DNA from: Actinomycetota bacterium
GTDB lineage: Bacteria > Actinomycetota > Acidimicrobiia > Acidimicrobiales > Ilumatobacteraceae
NCBI GenBank assembly: GCA_018882725.1
Contig: VERK01000090.1
Span: 1 to 8,415, forward strand
DNA: 8,415 bases
Direction of reading: 5' to 3'
Part shown: piece after piece, positions 1 through 7,555 of the stretch
Numbering within the stretch: the stretch's first letter is position 1
Layout: the number at the start of each line of letters is the position of its first letter
Notes under the pieces: model-generated
What the model saw: only the letters and a program-made list of their open reading frames with translations
The model's database searches: none
Told to the model about the DNA's origin: nothing
Position numbers and translations under genes: made by a program

Positions 1-17
1 TGGTGGAGGTTCGCTGA
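1..17 (+). CDS. 3' end of an upstream gene, probably rsmH/mraW
   Basis: Only four codons (Val-Glu-Val-Arg) and a TGA stop at 15-17 are inside the window. The stop shares its last base with the ATG of the next gene (TGATG), so the upstream gene is co-directional and translationally coupled to it. The identity is inferred purely from dcw gene order, where rsmH (mraW, 16S rRNA m4C1402 methyltransferase) usually precedes ftsL. The four residues themselves identify nothing. Confidence 0.4.
5..10 (+). promoter_or_regulatory. Shine-Dalgarno for ftsL
   Basis: GGAGGT lies six bases before the ATG at 17, which is near-ideal spacing. It sits inside the last codons of the upstream gene and fixes 17 as the ftsL start. 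Confidence 0.8.
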
Positions 18-589
18 TGGCCCGCACCGCTGTAGCGCGTTCGACTGCCAAGCCGGCCAAGCGGCCGTCGAGGAAGCCGATCAAGAAGACCGTGACCACG
101 AGAACCTCGGCCGATCGTCAGGCCCGACCGGCCACACGTCAGCGCTCGAAGCCGACCCGGTCGAAGTTGGCACTGGCCGTTTCCAATCGCAATCTGACCC
201 GCCGCAGTCGGCGTCTGGTGTACCTGACGTCAGGCCTGGTGGTTCTGGTCGTCGGCATCATGATGATGATCGTCATCGCTCAAACGCGCATCGCTGAGAA
301 CCAGATGCAGATCGACAAGATCGAGAGTCAGATCTCGGCCGAGCGTGATCGTTACAACAGCCTGCGGCTCGAGCGCTCGTCACTGCGTGAGCCGGCTCGT
401 CTGGTGGCCAACGCGCGAGCCATCGGAATGCAGCCCGGTGTCGGTACCGACTTCACATCGGTCGATCCGTACACGGTGGCCGCGGTTCTCGTGTCCACTG
501 GCGGTGTCGATGCCGAGCTGCTGGATGCAACGGAAAATCCGTTCGAGACCTACGGCGAGTTCAAGGCCACGGTTGGAGGTCAGCCGTGA
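17..589 (+). CDS. ftsL: Cell division protein FtsL (septum formation initiator-like)
   Basis: This is a 190-residue bitopic membrane protein with FtsL architecture. Residues 1-66 form a cytoplasmic tail very rich in Arg, Lys, Thr and Ala, with a single acidic residue (D33). Residues 67-88 are one strongly hydrophobic helix. Residues 89-125 are charged and heptad-like, a probable coiled coil. An extracytoplasmic tail of about 50 residues follows. FtsL normally pairs with FtsB/DivIC and FtsQ/DivIB through such a coiled coil and helps activate FtsW-FtsI at the septum. FtsL diverges too far in sequence for direct recognition, so the call rests on topology and on its place directly before the ftsI-type PBP in a dcw cluster. 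The start is set by a strong Shine-Dalgarno site. The stop overlaps the next start by four bases (GTGA). A generic DivIC-family protein is the main alternative. Confidence 0.82.
   Translation: MARTAVARSTAKPAKRPSRKPIKKTVTTRTSADRQARPATRQRSKPTRSKLALAVSNRNLTRRSRRLVYLTSGLVVLVVGIMMMIVIAQTRIAENQMQIDKIESQISAERDRYNSLRLERSSLREPARLVANARAIGMQPGVGTDFTSVDPYTVAAVLVSTGGVDAELLDATENPFETYGEFKATVGGQP
575..580 (+). promoter_or_regulatory. Shine-Dalgarno for the GTG start of ftsI
   Basis: GGAGGT within the end of ftsL lies five bases before GTG at 586. It supports the GTG start, which overlaps the ftsL stop as GTGA, over any later in-frame codon. Confidence 0.8.
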
Positions 590-2481
590 CGACGCGCCGC
601 AGCAATTCGACTCGGACTCGCACGACCCGGACCAGTGCGACGCGCGCGAAGAGTGCGCCCAAGAAGAACGCACCGAGAAAGAGCGCCCCCAAGAAAGCCT
701 CGACGAGTCGGTCATCGCGGGCGTCGTCGTCGGCCGCACGCTGGAGTCTCGGACCGTCGCGCGGGCGGGCCAGGTTCGCATTCGGTGTTGGCATGTTGCT
801 CTTCGCGGCGGCCATCGGCCGTCTCGTGTGGGTGCAGGTGTGGGACGGTTCGGCGCTTCGGGCCGAAGGTGTGCAGCAACGCGAGTCGTATCTGAAGGTG
901 GCGGCACCGCGCGGGACGATCTTCGATCGTGACGGCAACGAGATGGCTATCACGGTGCCGGCGACGTCGATTTACGCCAATCCGAAAGCAGTCGTGGATG
1001 CTCAGGCGACCGCGCACCTGCTCGGTCAGATGCTCGGGTTCGACGTCGAGCGTGAAGCCGAACTGGCCTCGAAGTTGAACGATCGCTCGCAGTCGTTCGT
1101 GTACGTGCAGCGTTTCGTCGACGATTCGGTTGCCGAGGCGATCCTCGCACTCAATCTCGCCGGCGTGAACGGAGTGACCGAACCCAAGCGAGTGCAGGTG
1201 GCCGGAGGTCTCGCGCGCAACGTGATCGGTCGCACCGACCCGTTCGGTGATGGCGCAGCCGGACTCGAACTGCAGTACGACAAGGTGCTTCGGGGCGTCG
1301 AAGGAACCGTCGTGCGCGAGGTGAACAACGCCGGCCGCACACTGCCGGGCGGCTCGAAGGTCATCGAGTCGGCTCGCCCGGGAACCGATCTGGTGCTGAC
1401 GATCGACCGATCGATGCAGTACCAGGTCGAGCAGGCGTTGCTGCAGCGAGTCGGCGAACTCTCAGCCAAGGGTGGCCACGCCATCGTGATGGACGTCGCG
1501 ACCGGTGAAGTTCTCTCCATCGCCAGCGCCGAACGCACCGCGGCTGGCCTCGTCCAGATCTCATCGGGCAACTTGGCCGCTGTTGAAGCGCACGAACCGG
1601 GTTCGGTCGCCAAGATCTTCAGTGTCGCGGCCACGCTCGACAAGGGGGTGGCCACACCGTCGTCGGTGTATCAGGTCCCCGGTGTGTTCGTGTTCGACGA
1701 GGGAACGAAGTTCGAATACAGGATCAAGGACGCGTATCCGCACGACCTCGAGCCGATGACGTTGCACGACATTCTCGTCAAGTCGTCGAACATCGGAACG
1801 ATGATGGCAGCCACCGAGATCGGAGTCACCGGCCTCCACGACTACCTGCAGGCATTCGGCTTCGGCCGTAGCACGGGTCTCGGCTACCCCGGTGAGAGTT
1901 CGGGTTCGCTGCGTGACGCAGACGAACTGCAAGGTTCGGAGAAGGCGACCATCACCTACGGCTACGGATTCGCGTCGACGTCGCTGCAGTTGGTGTCGGC
2001 GGTGAACGCGGTGGCCAACGACGGAGTGTTCGTCGCGCCTCGACTCGTGCGCGCCACCATCGACGACAACGGTGTGTACTGGGAGTCGCCGTTGGGCGAA
2101 ACGCGTCGGGTGATCTCCGAACAGACCGCCCGCACCATGACCGGAATCCTCACCGATGTCGTCTGTCTCGGCACCGCGACACGCGCCCAAGTGTCGGGCA
2201 TCTCCGTCGCCGGCAAGACCGGCACCGGCTACAAGACGCAGGACAACGGCACCTACGTCACCGAGGACGGCACCCGCGCTTACTTCGCGACCTTCGTGGG
2301 CTACCTTCCCGCGAATAACCCCCGCGTCACCATTCTCGTCTCGATCGACGAACCGAATCCGAGCAGCCGTGACCGTTTCGGCGGAACTGCCGCCGCTCCG
2401 GTGTTCGCCGCGCTCGCCAAAGTCGCCATTCAGGAACTCTCGATCGAGCCGGGTGACGGCGACCGTGGTTGCGTGAAGTGA
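586..2481 (+). CDS. ftsI: Class B penicillin-binding protein, FtsI/PBP3-type septal transpeptidase
   Basis: At 631 residues this is a full-length class B (monofunctional) PBP, which cross-links septal peptidoglycan as partner of FtsW. Residues 1-63 are a basic cytoplasmic tail with no acidic residue, and 64-86 are the membrane anchor. The N-terminal pedestal begins with the characteristic PRGTIFDRD box (108-116). The transpeptidase domain has all three active-site motifs in order: SVAK (nucleophile S340, base K343), SSN (400-402) and KTGTG (K544-G548). No PASTA repeats follow; the protein ends shortly after the fold in an acidic, hydrophilic tail. The GTG start is supported by GGAGGT five bases upstream and by the GTGA overlap with ftsL. 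A single-base gap separates the stop from murE. The position between ftsL and murE points to the division enzyme rather than an elongation PBP2. Confidence 0.95.
   Translation: MTTRRSNSTRTRTTRTSATRAKSAPKKNAPRKSAPKKASTSRSSRASSSAARWSLGPSRGRARFAFGVGMLLFAAAIGRLVWVQVWDGSALRAEGVQQRESYLKVAAPRGTIFDRDGNEMAITVPATSIYANPKAVVDAQATAHLLGQMLGFDVEREAELASKLNDRSQSFVYVQRFVDDSVAEAILALNLAGVNGVTEPKRVQVAGGLARNVIGRTDPFGDGAAGLELQYDKVLRGVEGTVVREVNNAGRTLPGGSKVIESARPGTDLVLTIDRSMQYQVEQALLQRVGELSAKGGHAIVMDVATGEVLSIASAERTAAGLVQISSGNLAAVEAHEPGSVAKIFSVAATLDKGVATPSSVYQVPGVFVFDEGTKFEYRIKDAYPHDLEPMTLHDILVKSSNIGTMMAATEIGVTGLHDYLQAFGFGRSTGLGYPGESSGSLRDADELQGSEKATITYGYGFASTSLQLVSAVNAVANDGVFVAPRLVRATIDDNGVYWESPLGETRRVISEQTARTMTGILTDVVCLGTATRAQVSGISVAGKTGTGYKTQDNGTYVTEDGTRAYFATFVGYLPANNPRVTILVSIDEPNPSSRDRFGGTAAAPVFAALAKVAIQELSIEPGDGDRGCVK
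652..696 (+). repeat. Three tandem [S/N]AP[K/R]K pentapeptides in the FtsI tail
   Basis: Residues 23-37 of the PBP read SAPKK, NAPRK, SAPKK: three contiguous five-residue units. The underlying codons differ (for example AGT/AGC for Ser and AAG/AAA for Lys), so the repeat is preserved at the protein level rather than as a recent DNA duplication. The composition resembles the lysine/alanine/proline repeats of histone-like tails. It lies in the cytoplasmic part of the protein, ahead of the membrane anchor. Confidence 0.75.
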
Positions 2482-2482
2482 C

Positions 2483-3916
2483 GTGTCGATCGTGACCGTG
2501 TCGTCGCCGCGCTCGCTGTCGGACCTGGCCCGAGTACTCGGACATTCGATCGATCAGACATCGATCGTGACCCGCGTGACTCACGACTCGCGCGACGTGG
2601 TTCCGGGGGCGATCTTCTGCTGCGTTCGTGGACAGCGGTCAGACGGGCACGACTTCGCGGCCGATGCCGTGGCTCGTGGTGCGATCGCACTCGTTGTCGA
2701 GCGTCCCGTCGCGGGCCTGTCGATCCCGCAGATCCATGTTGCGGATACACGTATTGCTCTCGCGCAACTGTCGTGTGAGTTCTTCGGTCACCCGTCGCAG
2801 CAGTTGCGCGTGATCGGTGTGACCGGGACCAACGGCAAGACGACCACCACGCAGCTCCTGGGTTCGATCATGCGCACCGCTGGCTGGACCAGCGAAGTGT
2901 TCGGAACCTTGTCGGGGCAGTACACGACACCGGAGGCTCCAGTACTCCAAGAGCGTCTGGCCGGATTCCTCGCCGATGGTGGACGGGCGGTGGCGATGGA
3001 AGTGTCGTCGCACTCACTCGCGTTGCACCGAGTCGATGGCACGCGGTTCGCGGTAGGCGTGTTCACCAATCTCGGCCGCGACCACCTCGACTTCCACGGC
3101 GACATGGAGTCGTACGGAGCCGCCAAGGCCCGACTCTTCACCACTCAATTCTGCGATCGGGTGGTGATCAACGTCGACGACACGTTCGGCGCGAAGCTGG
3201 CGCGCCTGGTCGATCGGAGTGTCGATGTCATCCCGTACTCGCGGGCCGACGTGAGCGACGTGACGATCAGTCCGGTTTCTCACTCGTACACCTGGCAAGG
3301 CCGCCGGGTGACCGCACCACTCGGTGGATCGTTCAACGTGATGAATTCGCTCGCTGCCGCCACCGCGGCGGTGGCGGCCGGGCTCGACTCCGACTCGGTG
3401 GTCGCCGGATTGGCGTGCGCGCCGACCGTTCCCGGTCGATTCGAAAGTGTGGAAGCCGGTCAGGACTTCACGGTTCTCGTCGACTACGCCCACACGCCCG
3501 ACGGTCTCGCAGAAGTTCTGCGTTCCGTGCGCGAAGCGATCGTCGAAGGCGGGAAGGTCATCGTCGTCTTCGGTTGCGGTGGCGATCGCGACAAGGCCAA
3601 GCGGCCGATGATGGGTGAGATCGCCGTCTCGTTGGCCGACTCCGTGATCATCACATCGGACAATCCGCGCTCGGAGGATCCGCGGGCGATCATCGACTCG
3701 ATCGCGGCGGGCATTCCCGATCACCTTCGTCACCGGCTGCACGGCATCTTCCCGGAGCGGGCCGAGGCGATCGGCCGTGCGCTTCGCCAGGCCTCTGCGC
3801 AGGACGTCGTGGTGATCGCCGGCAAGGGTCACGAAATCACCCAGACCATCGGAAGTACGGTGGTTCCCTTCGACGATCGGGTCGTGGCCCGCGAATTCCT
3901 GGAGGGCCGTTCATGA
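2483..3916 (+). CDS. murE: UDP-MurNAc-L-Ala-D-Glu:diaminopimelate ligase MurE
   Basis: This 477-residue cytoplasmic Mur ligase adds diaminopimelate to UDP-MurNAc-L-Ala-D-Glu using ATP. All three domains are visible. The N-terminal UDP-binding domain has THDSRDVVPGAIF near residue 30. The central ATPase has the P-loop TGTNGKTTTT (114-123, K119), MEVSSHSL, the NLGRDHLDFHG box and the lysine expected to be carbamylated (K215 in AAKARLF). The C-terminal domain has DYAHTPD, FGCGGDRDKAKRPMM, DNPR (393-396) and KGHE (448-451). DNPR is the family signature for diaminopimelate rather than lysine. The GTG at 2483 is one base after the ftsI stop. Its Shine-Dalgarno is weak (GAAG, 2475-2478), and GTG codons at 2492 and 2498 are possible alternatives. 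The stop overlaps mraY as ATGA, so no murF follows. Confidence 0.97.
   Translation: MSIVTVSSPRSLSDLARVLGHSIDQTSIVTRVTHDSRDVVPGAIFCCVRGQRSDGHDFAADAVARGAIALVVERPVAGLSIPQIHVADTRIALAQLSCEFFGHPSQQLRVIGVTGTNGKTTTTQLLGSIMRTAGWTSEVFGTLSGQYTTPEAPVLQERLAGFLADGGRAVAMEVSSHSLALHRVDGTRFAVGVFTNLGRDHLDFHGDMESYGAAKARLFTTQFCDRVVINVDDTFGAKLARLVDRSVDVIPYSRADVSDVTISPVSHSYTWQGRRVTAPLGGSFNVMNSLAAATAAVAAGLDSDSVVAGLACAPTVPGRFESVEAGQDFTVLVDYAHTPDGLAEVLRSVREAIVEGGKVIVVFGCGGDRDKAKRPMMGEIAVSLADSVIITSDNPRSEDPRAIIDSIAAGIPDHLRHRLHGIFPERAEAIGRALRQASAQDVVVIAGKGHEITQTIGSTVVPFDDRVVAREFLEGRS
3901..3905 (+). promoter_or_regulatory. Shine-Dalgarno for mraY
   Basis: GGAGG within the last codons of murE lies seven bases before ATG at 3913. 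Together with the ATGA overlap it fixes the mraY start and shows that murE and mraY form an established junction. Confidence 0.75.
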
Positions 3917-4986
3917 TCGCGGTGATGATCGCCGGAGCCACGGCCATGTTCGTGTCGCTGTTCGCGACTCGCTTCCTCATCACCTTCTTCCGCGATCGCG
4001 GCAAGGGTCAGCCGATCCTCGGCAAGGAAGACCACGGACCCGAACATCACAAGAAGAAGTCGGGAACTCCGACCATGGGCGGTCTGGCGATCGTCGGAGC
4101 CGCGTTCATCGGTTGGGTCGTCGCTCACATCCGCGACGGCCTGGCGTTCTCCAATCAAGCGATGATCATCTGGGTCGGCATCATCGTGATGGCGGGTATG
4201 GGTTTGCTCGATGACGTGATCAAGGTCAACAAGGGTCACAACCGCGGCATCTTCTGGAAGAAGAAGGGCTACATCACGTTCGCCATGGCGTGTGGCATCA
4301 CCTGGTGGCTGGTGGCGGCAACCAACGTCTCGGAGACGATCTCGTTCACGCGCTTCGATTGGCCCGGCTGGGAGATCCCGTGGTGGCTCTGGGTCGTGTG
4401 GACAGCGCTCATGATGTGGGCAACCACCAACGCGGTCAACGTCACCGACGGTCTCGACGGTCTCGCGGGCGGCTCGGCGCTCCTCGGATTCCTGGCGTTC
4501 ACGATCATCGGCTACTGGTCGTTCCGTAATCCCGAGGTGTACGGGGTGCTCGCGGGGGGAACCGTGAATCCGCTCGACCTGGCGGTGCTCTCGGCTGGGT
4601 TCGCTGGAGCCTGCGGTGGATTCCTCTGGTGGAACGCCGCACCAGCGCGAATCTTCATGGGTGACGTGGGAGCACTCGGCATCGGCGCCGCCCTCGGTTT
4701 GCTCGCAGTCGGTACCAACACGCACTTCCTGCTTCCCTTGATCTGCGGAGTGAACGTGATGGAAGCCGGGTCGGTGGCCATCCAGATGACGATCTTCAAA
4801 GCCTCGGGTCGCAAGCGTCGTTTCTTCCGCATGACCCCGATTCATCACCACTTCGAACTGATCGGCTGGCCCGAGACCACGGTCATCATCCGCTTCTGGA
4901 TCATCGGCGGCATCTGTGTCGCCGCCGCATTGGCCATGTTCATCGGCGACTTCACGCGGATCACCGACTCGGGGTTCGTGCCTTGA
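3913..4986 (+). CDS. mraY: Phospho-MurNAc-pentapeptide transferase MraY
   Basis: This 357-residue polytopic membrane enzyme transfers phospho-MurNAc-pentapeptide from UDP to undecaprenyl phosphate, making lipid I on the cytoplasmic face. Length and hydrophobic segments match the family. Diagnostic motifs are KKKSGTPTMGG near residue 50, the DD pair D100-D101 in the LLDDVIKV stretch, NVTDGLDGLAGG (D179, D182), FMGDVGALGIG with the conserved aspartate D251, and TPIHHHFELIGWPE with the histidine triad H311-H313. The family usually has GDTGSL where this protein has GDVGAL; the aspartate is kept. The start is supported by GGAGG and the ATGA overlap with murE. The stop overlaps the TTG start of murD as TTGA. 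In most dcw clusters murF would precede this gene; here murE does. Confidence 0.97.
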   Translation: MIAVMIAGATAMFVSLFATRFLITFFRDRGKGQPILGKEDHGPEHHKKKSGTPTMGGLAIVGAAFIGWVVAHIRDGLAFSNQAMIIWVGIIVMAGMGLLDDVIKVNKGHNRGIFWKKKGYITFAMACGITWWLVAATNVSETISFTRFDWPGWEIPWWLWVVWTALMMWATTNAVNVTDGLDGLAGGSALLGFLAFTIIGYWSFRNPEVYGVLAGGTVNPLDLAVLSAGFAGACGGFLWWNAAPARIFMGDVGALGIGAALGLLAVGTNTHFLLPLICGVNVMEAGSVAIQMTIFKASGRKRRFFRMTPIHHHFELIGWPETTVIIRFWIIGGICVAAALAMFIGDFTRITDSGFVP

Positions 4987-6323
4987 GTGAGCGCGCCTTG
5001 GTGTACGGAGTCGCGGTGGCCGGCTTGGCGACCGCTCGCGCTCTGGTCGACCGCAACATCGACGTCGTAGCGGTCGACGATCAGCCGACGCCAGCGAAGT
5101 CGTCGGCGATGGCTGCCATGGGAGTCGAACTGCGCGCGACTCCCGACGATGTCGAACTCGACGCGATGATTGCCGCGTCCACGGTGGTCGTGCCGGCTCC
5201 GGGCGTTCCTGAGAGCCACCGGGTGGTGCGGGCCGCGCAGAGGCTCGGACGTCGTGTCGCCACCGAACTCGATCTGGCCTACGACTGGGAGTCGGCCCGC
5301 GTCGGAGGTCCGCGTCCGATCGTCGCGGTGACCGGCACTGATGGCAAGACCACCACCACGTTGCTCGCCGCCGCGATGATTCAAGCCGCTGGTCGGGCGA
5401 CGGTTGCGTGCGGCAACACCGAAGTCCCGATGGTCGAGGCATTGGCCCTGGACGTCGACTGCTTCGTCGTCGAAGCCACCAGCTTTCGACTGGCGTTCAC
5501 GACGACCTTCCGCGCCGATGCTGCCGCCTGGCTGAACCTGGCGCCCGATCATCTCGATTGGCACGAGTCGATGAAGACGTACGAGGCGGCCAAGGCCCGT
5601 CTGTGGGCTCACGTTCGCCCGTCCGACACCGCCATCGGGTGGGTCGACGATCCGATCGTGATGAGGCATCTCGCCCGTGCCGCCTGCCAGCGCGTCACCT
5701 TCGGACTCGATCAGGCCGACTACAAAGTGGTCGACGGCGCGCTGACGGGGCCATCCGGTGTGATCGGCCAGGTTGGTGCGACGCGTCGCGCCCTCCCGCA
5801 CGACGTCACCAATGCGTTGTGCGCCTCGGCGCTCGTGATCGAGAGTGGACTCGCTGACGCTCGGTCGATCGGAGCCGCGCTCGGAGACTTCGAGGCTCCG
5901 CACCACCGAATCGAATTCGTGGGCCAGCACGACGACATCTCGTGGTTCGACGACTCGAAGGCCACCACCCCTCACGCCGTGCGCACGGCGCTGCGCGGAT
6001 TCAGCAACGTGGTCCTGATCGCTGGCGGTCGCAACAAGGGTCTCGACCTGACGCCCATCGCCGACGAGAGCGCGCGCATTCGCGCGGTCGTCGCGATCGG
6101 CGATGCCGCCGACGAGGTCGCCGCGGTGTTCGCGGGACTCCGTCCGGTCGAGCACGCGTCGTCGATGAGCGAAGCGGTCGAGGTGGCGCGTCGTCTGGCT
6201 CGAGCCGGCGACACCGTTCTGCTGTCGCCTGGCTGTACGAGTTTCGATTGGTACGACGGATACGCCCGGCGTGGTGAGGACTTCACCCGCTGTGTGCGTG
6301 ACCTGATGGGAGTGAGCCGATGA
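4983..6323 (+). CDS. murD: UDP-MurNAc-L-Ala:D-glutamate ligase MurD
   Basis: This 446-residue cytoplasmic ligase adds D-glutamate to UDP-MurNAc-L-Ala. The N-terminal Rossmann-like domain starts VYGVAVAGLATARAL. The ATPase domain has TGTDGKTTTT (117-126, K122), where the usual Asn of GTNGK is Asp (D120), then NLAPDHLDWHESM and the lysine expected to be carbamylated (K204). The C-terminal domain has APHHRIEFVG, DDSKATTP (DSKAT 324-328), LIAGGRNKGLDL and LSPGCTSFDWYDGY, all MurD hallmarks. The usual ELSSFQL box reads EATSFRL. The start is the TTG at 4983, overlapping the mraY stop as TTGA. No strong Shine-Dalgarno is visible, so coupling with mraY probably drives initiation. In-frame TTG 4998 and GTG 5001 are alternatives but would trim the start of the first beta strand. 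Confidence 0.95.
   Translation: MSERALVYGVAVAGLATARALVDRNIDVVAVDDQPTPAKSSAMAAMGVELRATPDDVELDAMIAASTVVVPAPGVPESHRVVRAAQRLGRRVATELDLAYDWESARVGGPRPIVAVTGTDGKTTTTLLAAAMIQAAGRATVACGNTEVPMVEALALDVDCFVVEATSFRLAFTTTFRADAAAWLNLAPDHLDWHESMKTYEAAKARLWAHVRPSDTAIGWVDDPIVMRHLARAACQRVTFGLDQADYKVVDGALTGPSGVIGQVGATRRALPHDVTNALCASALVIESGLADARSIGAALGDFEAPHHRIEFVGQHDDISWFDDSKATTPHAVRTALRGFSNVVLIAGGRNKGLDLTPIADESARIRAVVAIGDAADEVAAVFAGLRPVEHASSMSEAVEVARRLARAGDTVLLSPGCTSFDWYDGYARRGEDFTRCVRDLMGVSR
6307..6312 (+). promoter_or_regulatory. Shine-Dalgarno for ftsW
   Basis: TGGGAG within the last codons of murD lies seven bases before ATG at 6320, a moderate match to the anti-Shine-Dalgarno. With the ATGA overlap it supports 6320 as the start. 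Confidence 0.6.
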
Positions 6324-7555
6324 CCGTTGCCATTCAGACCCGTCGTCGGGCCAGCAATCGCCGGTCGCCGATCGCCGAACGTCGCCGCCAGGCGCTCGAG
6401 CAGGCGCGTGGCTCGCGCAACAAGCCGACTCGCCGCTCTCGTTACGTCGAGCGCGTCAGCAAGGACCCCAAGCCTCTTGGCTTCTACGTGATCGCCGTGG
6501 TCACACTCACGTTGGTTCTGTTCGGTCTGGTGATGGTGCTCTCGTCGTCGTCGATCGTTTCGTTTCACCGGGGTCGATCACCGTGGTTCTTCTTCTCGAA
6601 GCAGGCGATCTATGCGATCGTCGGAAGTGTCGCGCTCTTCATGGCCTACCGCATGCCGCTCGACAAGCTTCGCTTGATCGCTCGCACCCTGCCGGTTTTC
6701 GGTTTGGGGTTCATGATGTTGTCGTTCATTCCGGGGATCGGAACTTCGGTCAACGGCGCTCGCGCCTGGGTCCACATCGGCGACTACAACATCCAGCCGG
6801 CCGAGTTTATGAAGTTGATTCTCATCGTCTACGGAGCCGACCTCCTGGCCCGCCGTGAGAAGAGCATCCACGACTTCACCCAGGCCTTGCGTCCGTACCT
6901 CACGGTCGTCGCTATCGCGGCTGGCATCGCAATCGTCCAGAGCGACATCGGCTCGTGTGTCGTGCTGTCGCTCATCGGTGTGAGCATGTTGTTCCTCGCC
7001 GGCGCTCCGCTCAAGCCGATGTTCCTCGCCGCTATTGGCGCTGGCTGCCTCGGTGCTCTCTACGTGGTGCAGGATCCCGACAAGTTGTCGCGCATCACGT
7101 CGTTCCTCGACATCCATGGGACCCGCGAGAGCGACGGGTATCAGGTGTACCAGGCACTCATCAGCCTCTCGAACGGTGGCCTCACCGGAACGGGTATCGG
7201 AGCCGGGACGGGCAAGTGGGGTTACGTCCCGATCGCCCACAGCGACTTCATCTTCTCGATCGTCGGCGAGGAGATGGGTCTTCTCGGCGTGCTCGGCCTG
7301 ATGACACTCTTCGCGTTCCTCATCTACTTCGCGTTCCAGGTGGCGCTGTCGTGTCGCCATCGATTCGGATTCCTGGTCGCGGCCGGCATCGGCTGCTGGA
7401 TGACGGTGCAGGTGACCATCAACATCGGTGGTGTGATAGGCATCATGCCCGTGACGGGACTCACGCTTCCGTTCATCTCCTTCGGTGGAAGTTCGCTCAT
7501 CGCATCGATGGCTGCCGCCGGACTTCTGATGAACGTCGCCCGTCGCCCGCGATGA
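6320..7555 (+). CDS. ftsW: Septal peptidoglycan polymerase FtsW (SEDS family)
   Basis: This 411-residue SEDS glycosyltransferase polymerises lipid II at the septum with the FtsI-type PBP. The first 50 residues are a basic cytoplasmic tail. About ten hydrophobic helices follow, the first near 53-75. Family motifs are NGARAWVHIG and QPAEFMKL (145-166), AHSDFIFSIVGEEMG (306-320), and NIGGVIGIMPVTG leading to LPFISFGGSSLIA (368-395). D309 in the HSDFIF box aligns with the loop aspartate considered catalytic in FtsW/RodA. The usual SxQK-type residues before that box are replaced by GTGKWGYVP. RodA is the alternative, but the dcw position between murD and murG favours FtsW. It overlaps murD and murG by ATGA at both ends. 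Confidence 0.95.
   Translation: MTVAIQTRRRASNRRSPIAERRRQALEQARGSRNKPTRRSRYVERVSKDPKPLGFYVIAVVTLTLVLFGLVMVLSSSSIVSFHRGRSPWFFFSKQAIYAIVGSVALFMAYRMPLDKLRLIARTLPVFGLGFMMLSFIPGIGTSVNGARAWVHIGDYNIQPAEFMKLILIVYGADLLARREKSIHDFTQALRPYLTVVAIAAGIAIVQSDIGSCVVLSLIGVSMLFLAGAPLKPMFLAAIGAGCLGALYVVQDPDKLSRITSFLDIHGTRESDGYQVYQALISLSNGGLTGTGIGAGTGKWGYVPIAHSDFIFSIVGEEMGLLGVLGLMTLFAFLIYFAFQVALSCRHRFGFLVAAGIGCWMTVQVTINIGGVIGIMPVTGLTLPFISFGGSSLIASMAAAGLLMNVARRPR

Noticed and set aside
2540..2575. Cluster of CGATCG palindromes near the murE start
   Set aside because: CGATCG and TCGATC words recur throughout the window in coding sequence, reflecting codon use (Ile-Asp-Arg type words) rather than a discrete site.
3829..5442. 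Very long antisense open frame of about 537 codons on the minus strand across murE, mraY and murD
   Set aside because: It mirrors well-supported + strand genes. Its translation is extremely rich in Arg, Asp, His and Glu with no recognisable fold, which is typical of the antisense shadow of GC-rich codons.
4845..6155. Antisense open frame of about 436 codons opposite murD
   Set aside because: Same compositional shadow effect; murD motifs on the + strand are intact and explain the sequence.
6955..7551. Upstream extension of the murG frame into ftsW
   Set aside because: The frame is open there by chance. MurG homology begins at the ATG at 7552, which also forms the standard ATGA overlap with the ftsW stop.
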